From FEN-1297 sp963710735 (lineage in GTDB: Bacteria > Bacteroidota > Ignavibacteria > Ignavibacteriales > Ignavibacteriaceae), in NCBI GenBank assembly GCA_963710735.1, contig CAVQBN010000024.1, positions 62,001 to 126,000 on the forward strand: 64,000 nt of DNA. The letters are read 5' to 3'. Positions 1 to 9,301 of this stretch are shown here, piece by piece (within the stretch, counting starts at the first letter, position 1; every line of letters begins with the position of its first letter). The notes below the pieces were generated by a model. The model made no database searches and had not been told where the DNA came from. It saw only the letters and a program-made list of their open reading frames with translations. The position numbers were made by a program, and so were the translations under genes.

Positions 1-71
1 CGCAGGAAGGGAAAAAAGCTTATCTTGAAAAAAGAAAACCAAACTTCAAAAAATTTCCAAAGCTGCCTTAG
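1..71 (+). CDS. menB: MenB C-terminus, 1,4-dihydroxy-2-naphthoyl-CoA synthase (partial)
   Basis: Only the last 22 codons are in the window, read from base 3 to a TAG at 69-71. The tail reads QEGKKAYLEKRKPNF and ends FPKLP, the typical end of MenB, in which the C-terminus closes over the neighbouring subunit's active site. MenB closes the second naphthoate ring from o-succinylbenzoyl-CoA. It lies directly upstream of menA, menC and menE, which supports the call although very little sequence is visible. Confidence 0.8.
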   Translation, partial: QEGKKAYLEKRKPNFKKFPKLP

Positions 72-119
72 TTAAAACTAATTAGTCGAATTAATAATTG
101 AAGAAGAAATATTAACCTG

Positions 120-1025
120 ATGAATCAAGAAAATCAAAAGGAAGAAATGCCTGGAAAATTACAGAGTTGGATTTTAGCAGGCCGTCCTAAAACGCTGCCC
201 GCGGCTGTTGCACCGGTAATAGTAGGCACCGGGCTTGCGTTAAATAAAGGCAAATTTGTTTTATTAAATGCATTAATTGCCTTAGCCTGTTCCTTGTTAA
301 TTCAAATAGGAACAAACTATGTAAATGATTTATATGATTTTTTGAAAGGAGCCGATACTGAAAAACGGAAAGGCCCTCTTCGTGTTTTAGCTTCCGGTTT
401 AATCACCGTTAAAGAGATGAAGATCGGAAGTTTTTTAATTTTCTTCGTCGCATTTTTATTAGGCCTTTACCTAGTTTATGACGCCGGCATAGTTGTTTTA
501 ATTATAGGTATTCTTTCCATTGCAGCAGGCATAGCATATACTGCAGGCCCGTTTCCTTTAGCTTATAATGGTCTGGGTGATGTTTTTGTCTTTATGTTCT
601 TCGGCATAGTTGGAACTACTGGGACATATTTTGTTCAGGCAAAAGAATTCTCCACAATTGCATTACTATCTTCCATTCCTGTTGGCGCTTTAATTACTAA
701 TATTTTAGTCGTTAATAATTATAGAGATATTGAAGAGGACAAGGTAGCGGGCAAAAGAACTCTTGCAGTAATACTTGGGAAAAATTTCGCTCGTATTCAA
801 TATATTTTTTTATTAGCAGCTTCATTTATAATCCCGGTAATTTTATATTCATTTTATAGTTTCCATATCTGGATATTCCTTCCCTATTTAACTTTACCAT
901 TAGCTTACAAACTTATAAATATGCTTTATACTCTGGAGGGGCTTCAGCTTAATAAAACCCTGGAGTTAACGGCAAAGCTTTCGGTAATATTTGGTTTATT
1001 ATTTGCGGCTGGGCTAACGCTATGA
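120..1025 (+). CDS. menA: 1,4-dihydroxy-2-naphthoate polyprenyltransferase MenA
   Basis: Integral-membrane UbiA-family prenyltransferase of 301 residues, the usual MenA length. It joins the polyprenyl tail to 1,4-dihydroxy-2-naphthoate to give demethylmenaquinone. The first Asp-rich prenyl-diphosphate/Mg site is visible as NDLYDFLKGAD near residues 69-79, and a second acidic site as NNYRDIEEDK around residue 200. Several hydrophobic helices follow one another along the chain. The N-terminal WILAGRPKTLPAAVAPV stretch is typical of MenA. Its stop overlaps the menC start (ATGA at 1022-1025), so the two are translationally coupled. Confidence 0.93.
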   Translation: MNQENQKEEMPGKLQSWILAGRPKTLPAAVAPVIVGTGLALNKGKFVLLNALIALACSLLIQIGTNYVNDLYDFLKGADTEKRKGPLRVLASGLITVKEMKIGSFLIFFVAFLLGLYLVYDAGIVVLIIGILSIAAGIAYTAGPFPLAYNGLGDVFVFMFFGIVGTTGTYFVQAKEFSTIALLSSIPVGALITNILVVNNYRDIEEDKVAGKRTLAVILGKNFARIQYIFLLAASFIIPVILYSFYSFHIWIFLPYLTLPLAYKLINMLYTLEGLQLNKTLELTAKLSVIFGLLFAAGLTL

Positions 1026-2051
1026 ATAAGATTGAATTTATATTTATTCCTTACTCTCTAAGTTTTAGTAAACCTTTTGTAACGTCAAATGGGAAGTTCG
1101 AAGCAAGAAGCGGATTTATTATTAAGCTTGAAAGCGGTTCAGGAAAAATTGGTATCGGCGATGCAGCTCCTTTTCCTGAATTCGGTTCTGAGACTTACGA
1201 AGAAGATGAAAAATTCTTAAATAGTTTTAATCTCAATTTAAAACTTGATCTTAATAATATCAGGGAAAGTATTGAGAATAATTTAAAAGAATTTAATTCC
1301 CTTCCATCACTTAAACACGGGTTTGAACAAGCCTTGCTAAGCCTGATATGCAATGAAAAAAACATTTCCATAAATGAACTCTTAAATGTTCAATCAAAGA
1401 AAGAAATAAATGTAAATGCTGTTTTAGGTTTTTTATCTCCAAAGGAATTGAGCTGATTCCGCGCTCCGGAAAGTGGAAATGGGATATAAGACGATTAAAG
1501 TTAAAATAGGAAGAGATAATTTTGATGAAGATTATAATTGTCTCAAAGCTGTTCGAAAATCGTGTGGTAATGAAATAAAAATCAGAGCCGATGTAAACGG
1601 TAAATGGAAGTTGAATGAAGCAATAAAAAATCTGCATGCTCTTGAAGAATTTAATTTGGAATATGTTGAGCAGCCTGTAAATACTTTAAATGATTTCGTT
1701 AAACTTTCCCAAAATACAAAGATTTCATTGGCGGCTGATGAATCAATACGGTCAGCTAAAGATGCAGAAAAGTTTATCTCAAATAAGGCAGCTTCGGTAT
1801 TAGTTTTAAAGCCGATGATGCTCGGCGGAATTATTCCAACATTAAGGATTCTAAATATGGCTGAGGTGGCCGGGATAAAAACCGTAATTACAACTTCTTT
1901 TGAATCGATTATAGGCAGAGCATCGGCAGTTTTTGCAGCATCATTGGTAAAAGAAGATATTGCTCACGGCTTGGCAACGGATCATTATTTTGAGAATGAT
2001 TTAGTTTCAAACCCATATCCGGTTTCTGCCGGAAAAATTGTCCTTAAGTAA
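1022..2051 (+). CDS. menC: o-succinylbenzoate synthase MenC, split by a one-base frameshift
   Basis: Enolase-superfamily enzyme that dehydrates SHCHC to o-succinylbenzoate in menaquinone synthesis. The reading frame runs from ATG 1022 to a TGA at 1454. The remaining protein is in the next frame from about 1452 to 2051. Dropping one base near 1451 gives a continuous protein of about 342 residues, normal for the family. Enolase-fold catalytic residues are all downstream of the break: the KVK lysines in TIKVKIGR, Asp in RADVNGKW, Glu in VEQPV, Asp in AADES and Lys in LKPMMLGG. The N-terminal capping domain lies in the first frame. Because every catalytic residue is intact, I read the indel as recent or as a sequencing error rather than an old pseudogene. 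Confidence 0.85.
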
Positions 2052-2114
2052 TTAATTCTTTCAGTACTTATTTCTCTTGTAGTCTTTCTATGAATAAATA
2101 TATAAAATTTAAGA

Positions 2115-3574
2115 ATGAATTTAATTGGTTGTCTCTCAAAAAGTAAAATTGATCCGGCTTCAACTGCAATTGTTTACGGGGATATCTCTCTAACTTATTC
2201 TGATTTCAAAAAATATATTAGTGCCTATTCAGAATATTTTAATAAACACGGCATTAAAAAAGGCGACAGCATTGCAATTCTTAGTGAAAACAATTTAAAC
2301 TTTGTGATTTCCATATTTTCAATCTGGCAATTAGATGCAATTCCGGTTTTACTAAATACAAGGTTAGTAGAAAATGAAATTAATGAATTAATTAAATTTT
2401 CTAACTGTAATATTCTGTTGACGGACACTTCGTTTAAAAATCTTAATTTTTCTGCCAATGTTTTTTATTTTCCTAAATTGGATGAAATAAATGAAGAAGT
2501 ACATTTTGATGAAAAGGAATTTAATTTAGAAGATACTGCCGTAATTATTTTTACATCCGGCTCAACCGGTAAACCAAAAGGTGTTCAACTAACATTTAAT
2601 AACCTAATACAAAGTGCATTAACCGGTAATCAATTATTTAATTACAAAAAGAACGATAGATGGCTCGCAAGTTTACCGTTTTATCATGTCGGCGGTTTTT
2701 CAATTATAACACGAGCAATTTTTAATGGAAATACTCTTTTATTACCTGAGAATTTAAATATTGAAAGCATACAAAATGTTATTCAGAAAAAACATCCCAC
2801 ACTTACGTCATTTGTATCTACACAATTAAAACGATTATTAGAAAATGATATAAAACCTAATCCGGAATTACGGCATATTCTTCTCGGTGGCGGATTTTTA
2901 GGAGCCGATTTGGTTACAAACGCAATAAATAAAGGATGGAATGTTTCAAAGTCTTACGGGTCGACAGAGACTGCTTCTTTTGTTACCGCACTTACTGCAA
3001 CAGAATTTGTAAACAAAAAAGAATCTGCAGGCAAGGCTTTAACACCGAATGAAATTTTAATAGTGGACGAAAATCGTAATCTATTAGAGCCGAAAACATT
3101 AGGCGAAGTTGCAGTTAAAGGAAAATCTGTCGCAAAAGGATATATAAATAACAGAGATGAAACGGGGCAAAAATTTAAAGATGATATTTATTATACCGGC
3201 GATTTTGGCTTCCTGGATGAAGATGGATATTTATTTATAGAATCCCGACGAAATGATTTAATTGTTTCCGGCGGAGAAAACATAAATCCGTATGAAGTAG
3301 AATCTGAATTGTTGAAACACCCGCTGATAATTGAAGCAAGTGTCTTTGGATTGGAAGATAAAGAATGGGGTTTTATTGCTGCAGCAGCAGTTGTAACAAA
3401 GGAGAATAAGATAATCCAGCTTGAAGAACTGAAATTATTTTTGGAAGATAAGCTGGCAAGATTTAAAATTCCAAAAAAATTATTTATAGTCAGAAAAATT
3501 TCCTAAAGACTGAAATGGGAAAAATTCAGAAGGAGAAGTTAAAAGAAATTATTATGAAGAATGACATACTCTAA
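2115..3574 (+). CDS. menE: o-succinylbenzoate-CoA ligase MenE, frameshifted near its C-terminus
   Basis: ANL-superfamily AMP-forming ligase that activates o-succinylbenzoate to the CoA ester used by MenB. The AMP-binding P-loop FTSGSTGKPKG is near residues 147-157. Further ANL motifs are YGSTETA, YYTGDFGFLDEDGYL and the hinge SRRNDLIVSGGENINP. The frame stops at 3504-3506, but the expected C-terminal catalytic-lysine segment continues in another frame as KTEMGKIQKEKLKE up to a TAA at 3572-3574. One missing base near 3503, probably a C in a C-run, explains this and restores about 486 residues, the normal length. The C-terminal lysine (in MGKIQK) is needed for adenylation in ANL enzymes, so the frame as written would encode a crippled enzyme. 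Confidence 0.88.
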
Positions 3575-3581
3575 TTTGGAA

Positions 3582-3989
3582 TTAAGCATTAACCAGATGA
3601 TTCAACAATCCATCATGTATTAAAGCCTTCATAGTACTTTTTTTCCAGGTCGCTTTATCCACAAATACATGCACGGTTTTAACAACCACACATTCTTCCC
3701 CGCCCTTATTTCTGCATATATACTCTAATTCAAAGGAAGAGGATTTTAAATTAATTACATTTATTTCTACCGAAATAGATTCGCCGTATTTTATGGGTTT
3801 GCGGTATTGAGCTTCACTTTTTAGAATCGGGACAATATAAAAGTCATTAGACCAATAATCTTCATTTAAATTAAAGCTCTCAATTAATTCTTCATAAGCT
3901 GAATGACAAAGTTCATACACTCTTCCGAAGAAAAGGATTCCTGCCGGATCGCAGTCGTAAAAATTAATTCTTTTTAAGCTTTTAAACAT
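3582..3989 (-). CDS. 4-hydroxybenzoyl-CoA thioesterase-family protein, probable DHNA-CoA thioesterase
   Basis: Single hotdog-fold protein of 135 residues. The N-terminal motif FYDCDPAGILFFGRVYE (residues 10-26) matches the DCDPAGI signature of 4HBT thioesterases, whose second Asp (here D14) is catalytic. It faces menE with only a few bases between the two stop codons. In organisms using the o-succinylbenzoate route, the thioester made by MenB must be hydrolysed before MenA acts, and hotdog thioesterases do this. I therefore infer a role as DHNA-CoA hydrolase. The alternative is a general YbgC-like acyl-CoA thioesterase. Confidence 0.7.
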   Translation of the reverse strand: MFKSLKRINFYDCDPAGILFFGRVYELCHSAYEELIESFNLNEDYWSNDFYIVPILKSEAQYRKPIKYGESISVEINVINLKSSSFELEYICRNKGGEECVVVKTVHVFVDKATWKKSTMKALIHDGLLNHLVNA

Positions 3990-4445
3990 TTCTTTTTCCT
4001 GATAATTAAACTATTCTCGTTTTCAAACTGTTTTTCTTAAGTCATTATTTTCAATGACGAAATATAATTAAAGTTGAATGCAATGGAAATTGACTTCGAC
4101 TAGGCTTAAGGCAGATCATATCTGTCCAAAATGAAGCACTGAAAAGGTTTTTGTTATTTCAGATTTATCCTGGACAGCAATCTAATATTCTCTCTGTGCA
4201 TTTAAATAAAAATATATTTACTTTTAATCAAGTATAATTTGACAATTATATTAAGGGCAGGGAAATTATAACTACACTAAGACACGCATGAGAACTTACC
4301 AAGGTAGAAAAAGTATTTCGTTGAGAAATAGTAATTGATATAATATAAAATGCTGTAAGAAATTATCGAGAATATTATTAACGATAAGATACATATGATA
4401 AGATATTTTATTTCGGTATAAATAAATGGTAGCTGGATTTAAAAA
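3990..4445. other. Intergenic region between divergent genes
   Basis: About 455 bases between the thioesterase (minus) and the secreted protein starting at 4446 (plus). AT-rich. A CTGTCC/GGACAG inverted pair lies around 4120-4170 with a loop of roughly 50 bases, too weak to call. No tRNA, leader peptide or convincing promoter was recognised. Confidence 0.5.
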
Positions 4446-5162
4446 TTGAAAAATATAATACAAATTCTTTTGATTCTTTTGACTATTCAAGTCCTAAAAG
4501 CACAGAACATTGCTAATGAATATTCGATTAAAGGTTATGTTTTTGACTCAAAAACTGGCGAGCCCTTAAATGGCGCTAATTGCACTATAATGGGAACATC
4601 ATTAGGAGCCGCTACAAATGGGAATGGATATTTTGAAATTAATCGAATTAAAAAAGATACTGTAAAAATTAGAGCATCCTATATTGGCACGGCACCAGCA
4701 GTTTTAGAAGTAATTCGTAAAAATAATCAAGTTATTATTGAAGTATATTTTACATTATACATAAGCAATTTTGACGATATGAAAAGATATAAAGAAATAC
4801 CACCTGAATGGCAGAGAATAAATGCAAATAATAAGTTTTCCTTTTCTATACCTGATAATTTACAGTATAAAGTGTCCAACAATAATGTACTTTACAATAA
4901 AATAATATTATCTAATGAAATGTATGTCCAATATGATTATAGATTTAATGTCTCTTATGGAGTGAAGAAAAATTATTCCGAAATAAGCTCAATAATAGGA
5001 TGTAAAAAAGTTTCTATTAAGATGTTTGGAAATTCTTATGATAAACAGTTTAAATATACTGTGGCTGCTGATTTCCAGGGCTTAAGCTTTTGGATATCTT
5101 TTAAAGATAAAAAAGATGAAGAGGTGGCTCTTGTAATTGTAAATTCAATTCAATTTCAATAG
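4446..5162 (+). CDS. Secreted protein with an N-terminal carboxypeptidase-regulatory-like domain
   Basis: 238-residue protein with a short basic N-terminus and hydrophobic core (NIIQILLILLTIQVLKAQ), a likely Sec signal peptide with cleavage after KAQ. Residues about 25-105 match the CarboxypepD_reg-like beta-sandwich common in Bacteroidota envelope proteins: IKGYVFDSKTGEPLNGANC, GAATNGNGYFEINRI and VKIRASYIG. The remaining 130 residues have no recognised domain. The start is taken at TTG 4446, as no ATG precedes the signal sequence. Full-length TonB receptors carry this domain before a plug and barrel, but both are absent here, so this is a small stand-alone envelope protein of unknown role. 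Confidence 0.7.
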   Translation: MKNIIQILLILLTIQVLKAQNIANEYSIKGYVFDSKTGEPLNGANCTIMGTSLGAATNGNGYFEINRIKKDTVKIRASYIGTAPAVLEVIRKNNQVIIEVYFTLYISNFDDMKRYKEIPPEWQRINANNKFSFSIPDNLQYKVSNNNVLYNKIILSNEMYVQYDYRFNVSYGVKKNYSEISSIIGCKKVSIKMFGNSYDKQFKYTVAADFQGLSFWISFKDKKDEEVALVIVNSIQFQ

Positions 5163-5535
5163 TGGGTTACCAGCTAACCCGTGGCTGCCAACGACATGAC
5201 ATAAAGATTGCATTTATAAGCAAAAATCTACATACGAAAATATTGTATTTATAAAAAATAAAGTGAAGATGTCATTTTATTTTGTAGATAAAGACAAACG
5301 TCTTTATTGGAGACTCAAGCCAACAGCGATTTCGCTCTCAGCATTTTTAAGATTTTTAAAAGTATGTAGTCCGCTTCAAGTTTGTTGTTTAGTGGCGTCG
5401 TTCTAATTAATAAATTTGCAAACCGTGCTTGTAAAAAAAGATAAGCACGGTTTGTGTAATCTTCGGAATAAATGAATAAAATAAGTTTCTTGTCCGTGAG
5501 CGAAAGAATAGGTGAACAGCTAATCACCAATGCCG
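5163..5535. other. Convergent intergenic region with two small hairpins
   Basis: Lies between the secreted-protein gene (plus) and the exporter gene (minus). GGGTTA-ccagc-TAACCC at about 5166-5182 is a six-base-pair hairpin directly after the plus gene. ATAAAGAC-aaac-GTCTTTAT at about 5287-5306 is an eight-base-pair perfect stem. Neither has a T-run, so both are at best weak or Rho-assisted transcription ends. A 112-codon minus frame overlaps this region and the exporter gene, but it shows no recognisable protein family and I do not call it. Confidence 0.45.
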
Positions 5536-6177
5536 TTATAATAATGCATGCAAGGAAGTAAATAAAAAGTAAAAAGACAACAGTACAAGAACAACACCCA
5601 GCCCGTAATTTACCTTCTTCATTATTTCGTTGGAGATAAACTTCTTTGCCCAATGAAGCATATTTGCCAGTGTAAATAAATAGGTTGCAAGGCCAAGTCC
5701 GCCGGTAATTAAAAACATTACGGATATTTTAGTACTGAAATCAGTAACAAGCGCAAAGTCTTTAATAATTCTAACACCTATTAACCACCAGACAATCATC
5801 ATCGGATTTGTAACAGCCAGGGAAAATCCTGTAACATAGGACAGTCTTTTACTTTTAAGGCTTGAATGGCTTAGTTCCATCATATTAGCTTTTGCGCCGT
5901 CTCGGAATGTAAAAAACGCAAGAAGCCAGAGTATAGCAGTTGCAACCAAACCGAAAACAGCTACAACAATTTTTTCCTTTAAAAACGGTGCAACTCCAAA
6001 CAGCGCTATAAAGCCGTACATAACATCCGAACTGACTGAACCGAGCGCAACCATATATGCTGCACGAAGGTGATTATTTAAAGAACGCTTTGCAATTTCA
6101 ATTTGAGTGGCGCCGATGGGAATAGCAGTGAAAAACCCCATTATGAAAGTGATAAGTAAGAATAAGAATAAGTTCAT
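5536..6177 (-). CDS. LysE/RhtB-family exporter
   Basis: 213-residue hydrophobic protein with five to six predicted membrane helices. The N-terminal GFFTAIPIGATQIEIAKRSL is the LysE-family signature region (usually GP.P in related exporters). The loop SYVTGFSLAVTNPMMIVWWLIG matches the conserved TNP segment between helices. Family members export amino acids or similar small molecules from the cytoplasm, and the substrate cannot be read from sequence. It follows the glycosyltransferase gene by about 17 bases on the same strand, so the two are probably co-transcribed, though no functional link is obvious. Confidence 0.75.
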   Translation of the reverse strand: MNLFLFLLITFIMGFFTAIPIGATQIEIAKRSLNNHLRAAYMVALGSVSSDVMYGFIALFGVAPFLKEKIVVAVFGLVATAILWLLAFFTFRDGAKANMMELSHSSLKSKRLSYVTGFSLAVTNPMMIVWWLIGVRIIKDFALVTDFSTKISVMFLITGGLGLATYLFTLANMLHWAKKFISNEIMKKVNYGLGVVLVLLSFYFLFTSLHALL

Positions 6178-6194
6178 TTTTCCCTTTTCCGGAA

Positions 6195-7532
6195 TTAAGC
6201 TACAATTTTTCTTTGTCTCATGGTCTCAATTTTCTCAACTTTATTTTTCCTTATGCTCTTTAAATAAATAATTGCTTCCGAAACTATTTTGTTTGCGTCG
6301 AGAGATTGAAAACACCGGACATCACTGCAAGCTTTTCCTAATTTATCAATACAAGTAATATTTCTGCACGGACTTGGAGCTATAAAAATTTTTGAAGGAG
6401 CATCTTGATTAGCAGCAAAGAATCCCTCCTTTGTTGAATCGTAACCATAAATTCGAGGAGGAGTAGCGCCGAATACAGAAAATACTGCTGTTTTATTTCT
6501 TAAACTCTTCCCGGTACTACGCGAATATTTTCTTGCTGCTGATAAATGAAGCGGGCCTGTATCGCCGGAAATATAAATATCAGAAAAATCAATAAGAGCA
6601 GAATAGCTGTCAAGGCTCATACTTGCCGGTACTACAATAATCTTTTCTCTCTTTTCAACCGGTAAAGAATTTATGAGTTTACTTTCTATTAATTTTTCAA
6701 CATGACCGGACCCGAGTAAAACCGTCAAATTTAAATCAATAAATTTATTTAGAAGGCTTAGCTGAATATCAAAAGGAATCCTGGTGAATTTAGCCGATGC
6801 ATCCGGGTTAAACATAATTATCTGAGATTTATCAGTAATATTATATTTTGATAAAAATGCTTTGGCAGTCTCTATTGCTTCATCCGGAAGATATATTTTT
6901 GATCCTTTGAAATTCCGGTCAAAGGAAGGCGGTAAATAATTGCTGAATATTCTACCTATAAAATTATAACTTTGATAAGTTATATGATTAACGGAATTAG
7001 TAAAATGCTCGCCCCTTACAAGCTGTGGAGCCATCATTGTATAATTTACGACATTTCTATCCCCGAAAACTTTACTGCTTATCATCGGGCTGAAATTAAT
7101 AATTAAATCATAGTTGTTATTAATAACGATCTTTTTTAATTCAATTAAATCTCTTTCATTCGGATAAGGAGCACCTTCATAAATTGGATACAGATTGGAA
7201 ATATCCAAATTGCCGATAAAAAGATTACCGGTAGATTTTTTTACCACCAAATCTAATTCGGAATTTGGGAATATTTCTTTTAATGCTGATATCGCACTGA
7301 TTGAAATGACAGCATCGCCAATATTCAAATCCCCAATCACAAGAAATTTATATAATCCCTTTGCTCTTTTTAGACTATGTTTTGATCTTGCAGCAAGTAA
7401 ACTTAAAAGTATCTTGTTTCCTACAAGAATATGCAAAAATTCATTTAGAAAATGTGCACCTGATTTAGGGTAATGGTCAGTTAGCAAACTTGCTAATTTA
7501 AAAAATTTTCTGAATTGCGTTTCTTTATTCAC
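6195..7532 (-). CDS. Glycosyltransferase family 9 (heptosyltransferase-like)
   Basis: 445 residues, GT-B fold. The N-terminal half holds FLVIGDLNIGDAVISISAI, the GD.l...P acceptor-domain motif of ADP-heptose:LPS heptosyltransferases. The C-terminal half has FNPDASAKFTRIP and the nucleotide-sugar signature DIYISGDTGPLHLSAA (D-T-G-P-x-H). An extra Cys-rich stretch, CRNITCIDKLGKACSDVRC, sits near residues 390-410, as seen in some GT9 proteins. It probably adds a sugar to lipopolysaccharide or another envelope glycan at the cytoplasmic membrane. Donor and acceptor are unknown. Confidence 0.8.
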   Translation of the reverse strand: MNKETQFRKFFKLASLLTDHYPKSGAHFLNEFLHILVGNKILLSLLAARSKHSLKRAKGLYKFLVIGDLNIGDAVISISAISALKEIFPNSELDLVVKKSTGNLFIGNLDISNLYPIYEGAPYPNERDLIELKKIVINNNYDLIINFSPMISSKVFGDRNVVNYTMMAPQLVRGEHFTNSVNHITYQSYNFIGRIFSNYLPPSFDRNFKGSKIYLPDEAIETAKAFLSKYNITDKSQIIMFNPDASAKFTRIPFDIQLSLLNKFIDLNLTVLLGSGHVEKLIESKLINSLPVEKREKIIVVPASMSLDSYSALIDFSDIYISGDTGPLHLSAARKYSRSTGKSLRNKTAVFSVFGATPPRIYGYDSTKEGFFAANQDAPSKIFIAPSPCRNITCIDKLGKACSDVRCFQSLDANKIVSEAIIYLKSIRKNKVEKIETMRQRKIVA

Positions 7533-7840
7533 TCTAATCCTTATCCGGCATACTTACTCAATATTTATCTCATACTACAGACAAGCAAAAAGAATCTATA
7601 ATGATCATAATCTATAGTGAAATGTTTAACTAATATACTCTTTTGAGTAAAATTATCGTGTGATATAGAGGTAAGCAAAAGAGTGTAACTTTTTTAATAA
7701 GGTGTGAATAGAGGGAAAAATTTCTCCATTTGGAAAGCTTTTTTTAATACAATTATAAAGGATTTTTCATGAATAATTATGAAAAGAATACTTTAAAAAC
7801 TTCAATTAAAAAGAAATAGTTGCCTTTTGCTTTAAAATAA
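7533..7840. other. Intergenic region, nothing firm
   Basis: About 300 AT-rich bases between the start of the glycosyltransferase gene and the end of gltD, both on the minus strand. It presumably carries the promoter for the glycosyltransferase gene and the end of the gltBD transcript. A 16-codon plus-strand frame from about 7770 with an AAAGGA upstream is too short to support. No clear hairpin plus T-run was found on the minus strand. Confidence 0.4.
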
Positions 7841-9301
7841 TTATTCTGCGATTTCTTCTACAATATTTTCCTGCATTAAATTCTTGTGAACTGCGGCGGC
7901 ACATTTTCGTCCTTCTGAAATTGCCCAAACAACCAGTGATTGTCCGCGTCTCATATCGCCGCATGCAAAGACTTTATTAATATTTGTTGCGTACGCATTA
8001 TCTTCATCACCAAAATCTGCTTTTACATTCCCCCGTTGGTCAAGTTCTAAGCCAATTCCTCTAAGTTCATTTATCATGCCTTCATGCAAAGGATGTACAA
8101 ATCCGGCAGCTATTAAAACTAAATCGGCTTTTAAATTAAATTCCGTCCCGGGAATATCAACGATCTTTCCATTTTCAAATTTTATTTCATTGCAAACTAA
8201 TCCGGTTACTTCGCCATTATCATTGCCGACAAATGACATTGTATTTATACTCCACTTTCTTTCTGCTCCTTCTTCATGACTTGAAGATGTACGCAAAATC
8301 ATCGGCCAATAAGGCCAGGGAGTATTATCAGGCCGCTCATTCGGAGGCACAGGCAGTAATTCAATTTGAGTTACCGACTTAGCTCCTTGGCGATTTGAAG
8401 TTCCTACACAATCCGATCCCGTATCGCCGCCGCCGATAATTACAACGTCTTTATCTTTTGCTGTAATCTGATTTGGAACTTCATCTCCTGCATTTATTTT
8501 ATTTTGCTGTGGTAAAAATTCCATTGCAAAATAAATTCCTTTTAATTCTCTTCCCGGTATAGAAATATCTCTCGGCTTTTCTGAACCGCCTGCTAAAATA
8601 ACCGCATCAAATTGATCAATAAGCTGCTTTACAGGAATATCAAGACCGATATTAACATTAGTTTTAAATTCGACTCCTTCAATCCCCATCTGTTCTATTC
8701 TTCTATCAATAATTTTTTTGTCAAGTTTGAAATCGGGAATACCATATCTCAGCAATCCGCCAACCCGATCATTTTTTTCATAAACAGTTACTGAATGTCC
8801 GGCTCTGCATAATTGTTGAGCGGCTGCTAATCCGGATGGGCCGGAACCGACAACTGCAACTTTTTTACCGGAAAGGAAATGAGGCATTCGTGGTTTAACC
8901 CAGCCTTCTTCCCAGCCTTTATCGATAATAGTTCTTTCAATTGCTTTAATGGAAACGGGTTGTTCATTTATTCCTAAAGTACAAGCAGTTTCGCAGGGTG
9001 CAGGGCAAAGTCTGCCGGTAAACTCAGGAAAATTATTTGTAGATAAAAGATTTTCAAGTGCTTCCTGCCAATGATTTTTATAGATTAGATCATTCCATTC
9101 AGGAATATAATTTTGAACCGGGCAGCCGGTATCACCGTGGCAAAAAGGGATTCCGCAGTCCATACAGCGTGCACCCTGAACCTTGGCTTCTGCTCTATGA
9201 AATCGCTTTTCGAATTCATTAAAATTCTTAACCCGCTCTTCAGCAGGTAAATGTTCTAAAGATTCACGTTTGAATTCTTTAAATCCGGTAGGTTTACCCA
9301 T
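7841..9301 (-). CDS. gltD: Glutamate synthase small (beta) subunit
   Basis: 486-residue FAD/NAD(P)-dependent oxidoreductase that feeds electrons from NADPH to GltB. N-terminal low-potential 4Fe-4S cysteines are visible as CMDCGIPFCHGDTGC (C46, C49, C54, C60) and CPAPCETAC. The FAD dinucleotide fold begins at VAVVGSGPSGLAAA (about residue 150) and the NADPH fold at VVIIGGGDTGSDC (about residue 288). The C-terminal KVFACGDMRRGQSLVVWAI motif closes the FAD site. Its start overlaps the gltB stop by eight bases, giving a gltB-gltD operon with translational coupling. Length is normal for GltD. Confidence 0.95.
   Translation of the reverse strand: MGKPTGFKEFKRESLEHLPAEERVKNFNEFEKRFHRAEAKVQGARCMDCGIPFCHGDTGCPVQNYIPEWNDLIYKNHWQEALENLLSTNNFPEFTGRLCPAPCETACTLGINEQPVSIKAIERTIIDKGWEEGWVKPRMPHFLSGKKVAVVGSGPSGLAAAQQLCRAGHSVTVYEKNDRVGGLLRYGIPDFKLDKKIIDRRIEQMGIEGVEFKTNVNIGLDIPVKQLIDQFDAVILAGGSEKPRDISIPGRELKGIYFAMEFLPQQNKINAGDEVPNQITAKDKDVVIIGGGDTGSDCVGTSNRQGAKSVTQIELLPVPPNERPDNTPWPYWPMILRTSSSHEEGAERKWSINTMSFVGNDNGEVTGLVCNEIKFENGKIVDIPGTEFNLKADLVLIAAGFVHPLHEGMINELRGIGLELDQRGNVKADFGDEDNAYATNINKVFACGDMRRGQSLVVWAISEGRKCAAAVHKNLMQENIVEEIAE

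Noticed and set aside
1440..1475. Programmed +1 frameshift in menC
   Set aside because: No prfB-like slippery CTTTGA site or stimulatory structure, and four other genes carry similar indels without slippery signals.
4120..4170. CTGTCC/GGACAG inverted pair
   Set aside because: Six base pairs with a loop of about 50 bases; no T-run and no gene context.
5315..5653. 112-codon minus-strand frame
   Set aside because: Half of it overlaps the LysE-type gene in another frame, the hydrophobic stretch is its shadow, and no family is recognised.
7769..7819. 16-codon plus-strand frame with AAAGGA upstream
   Set aside because: Too short, no end-product codon run, no downstream gene on the plus strand to regulate.
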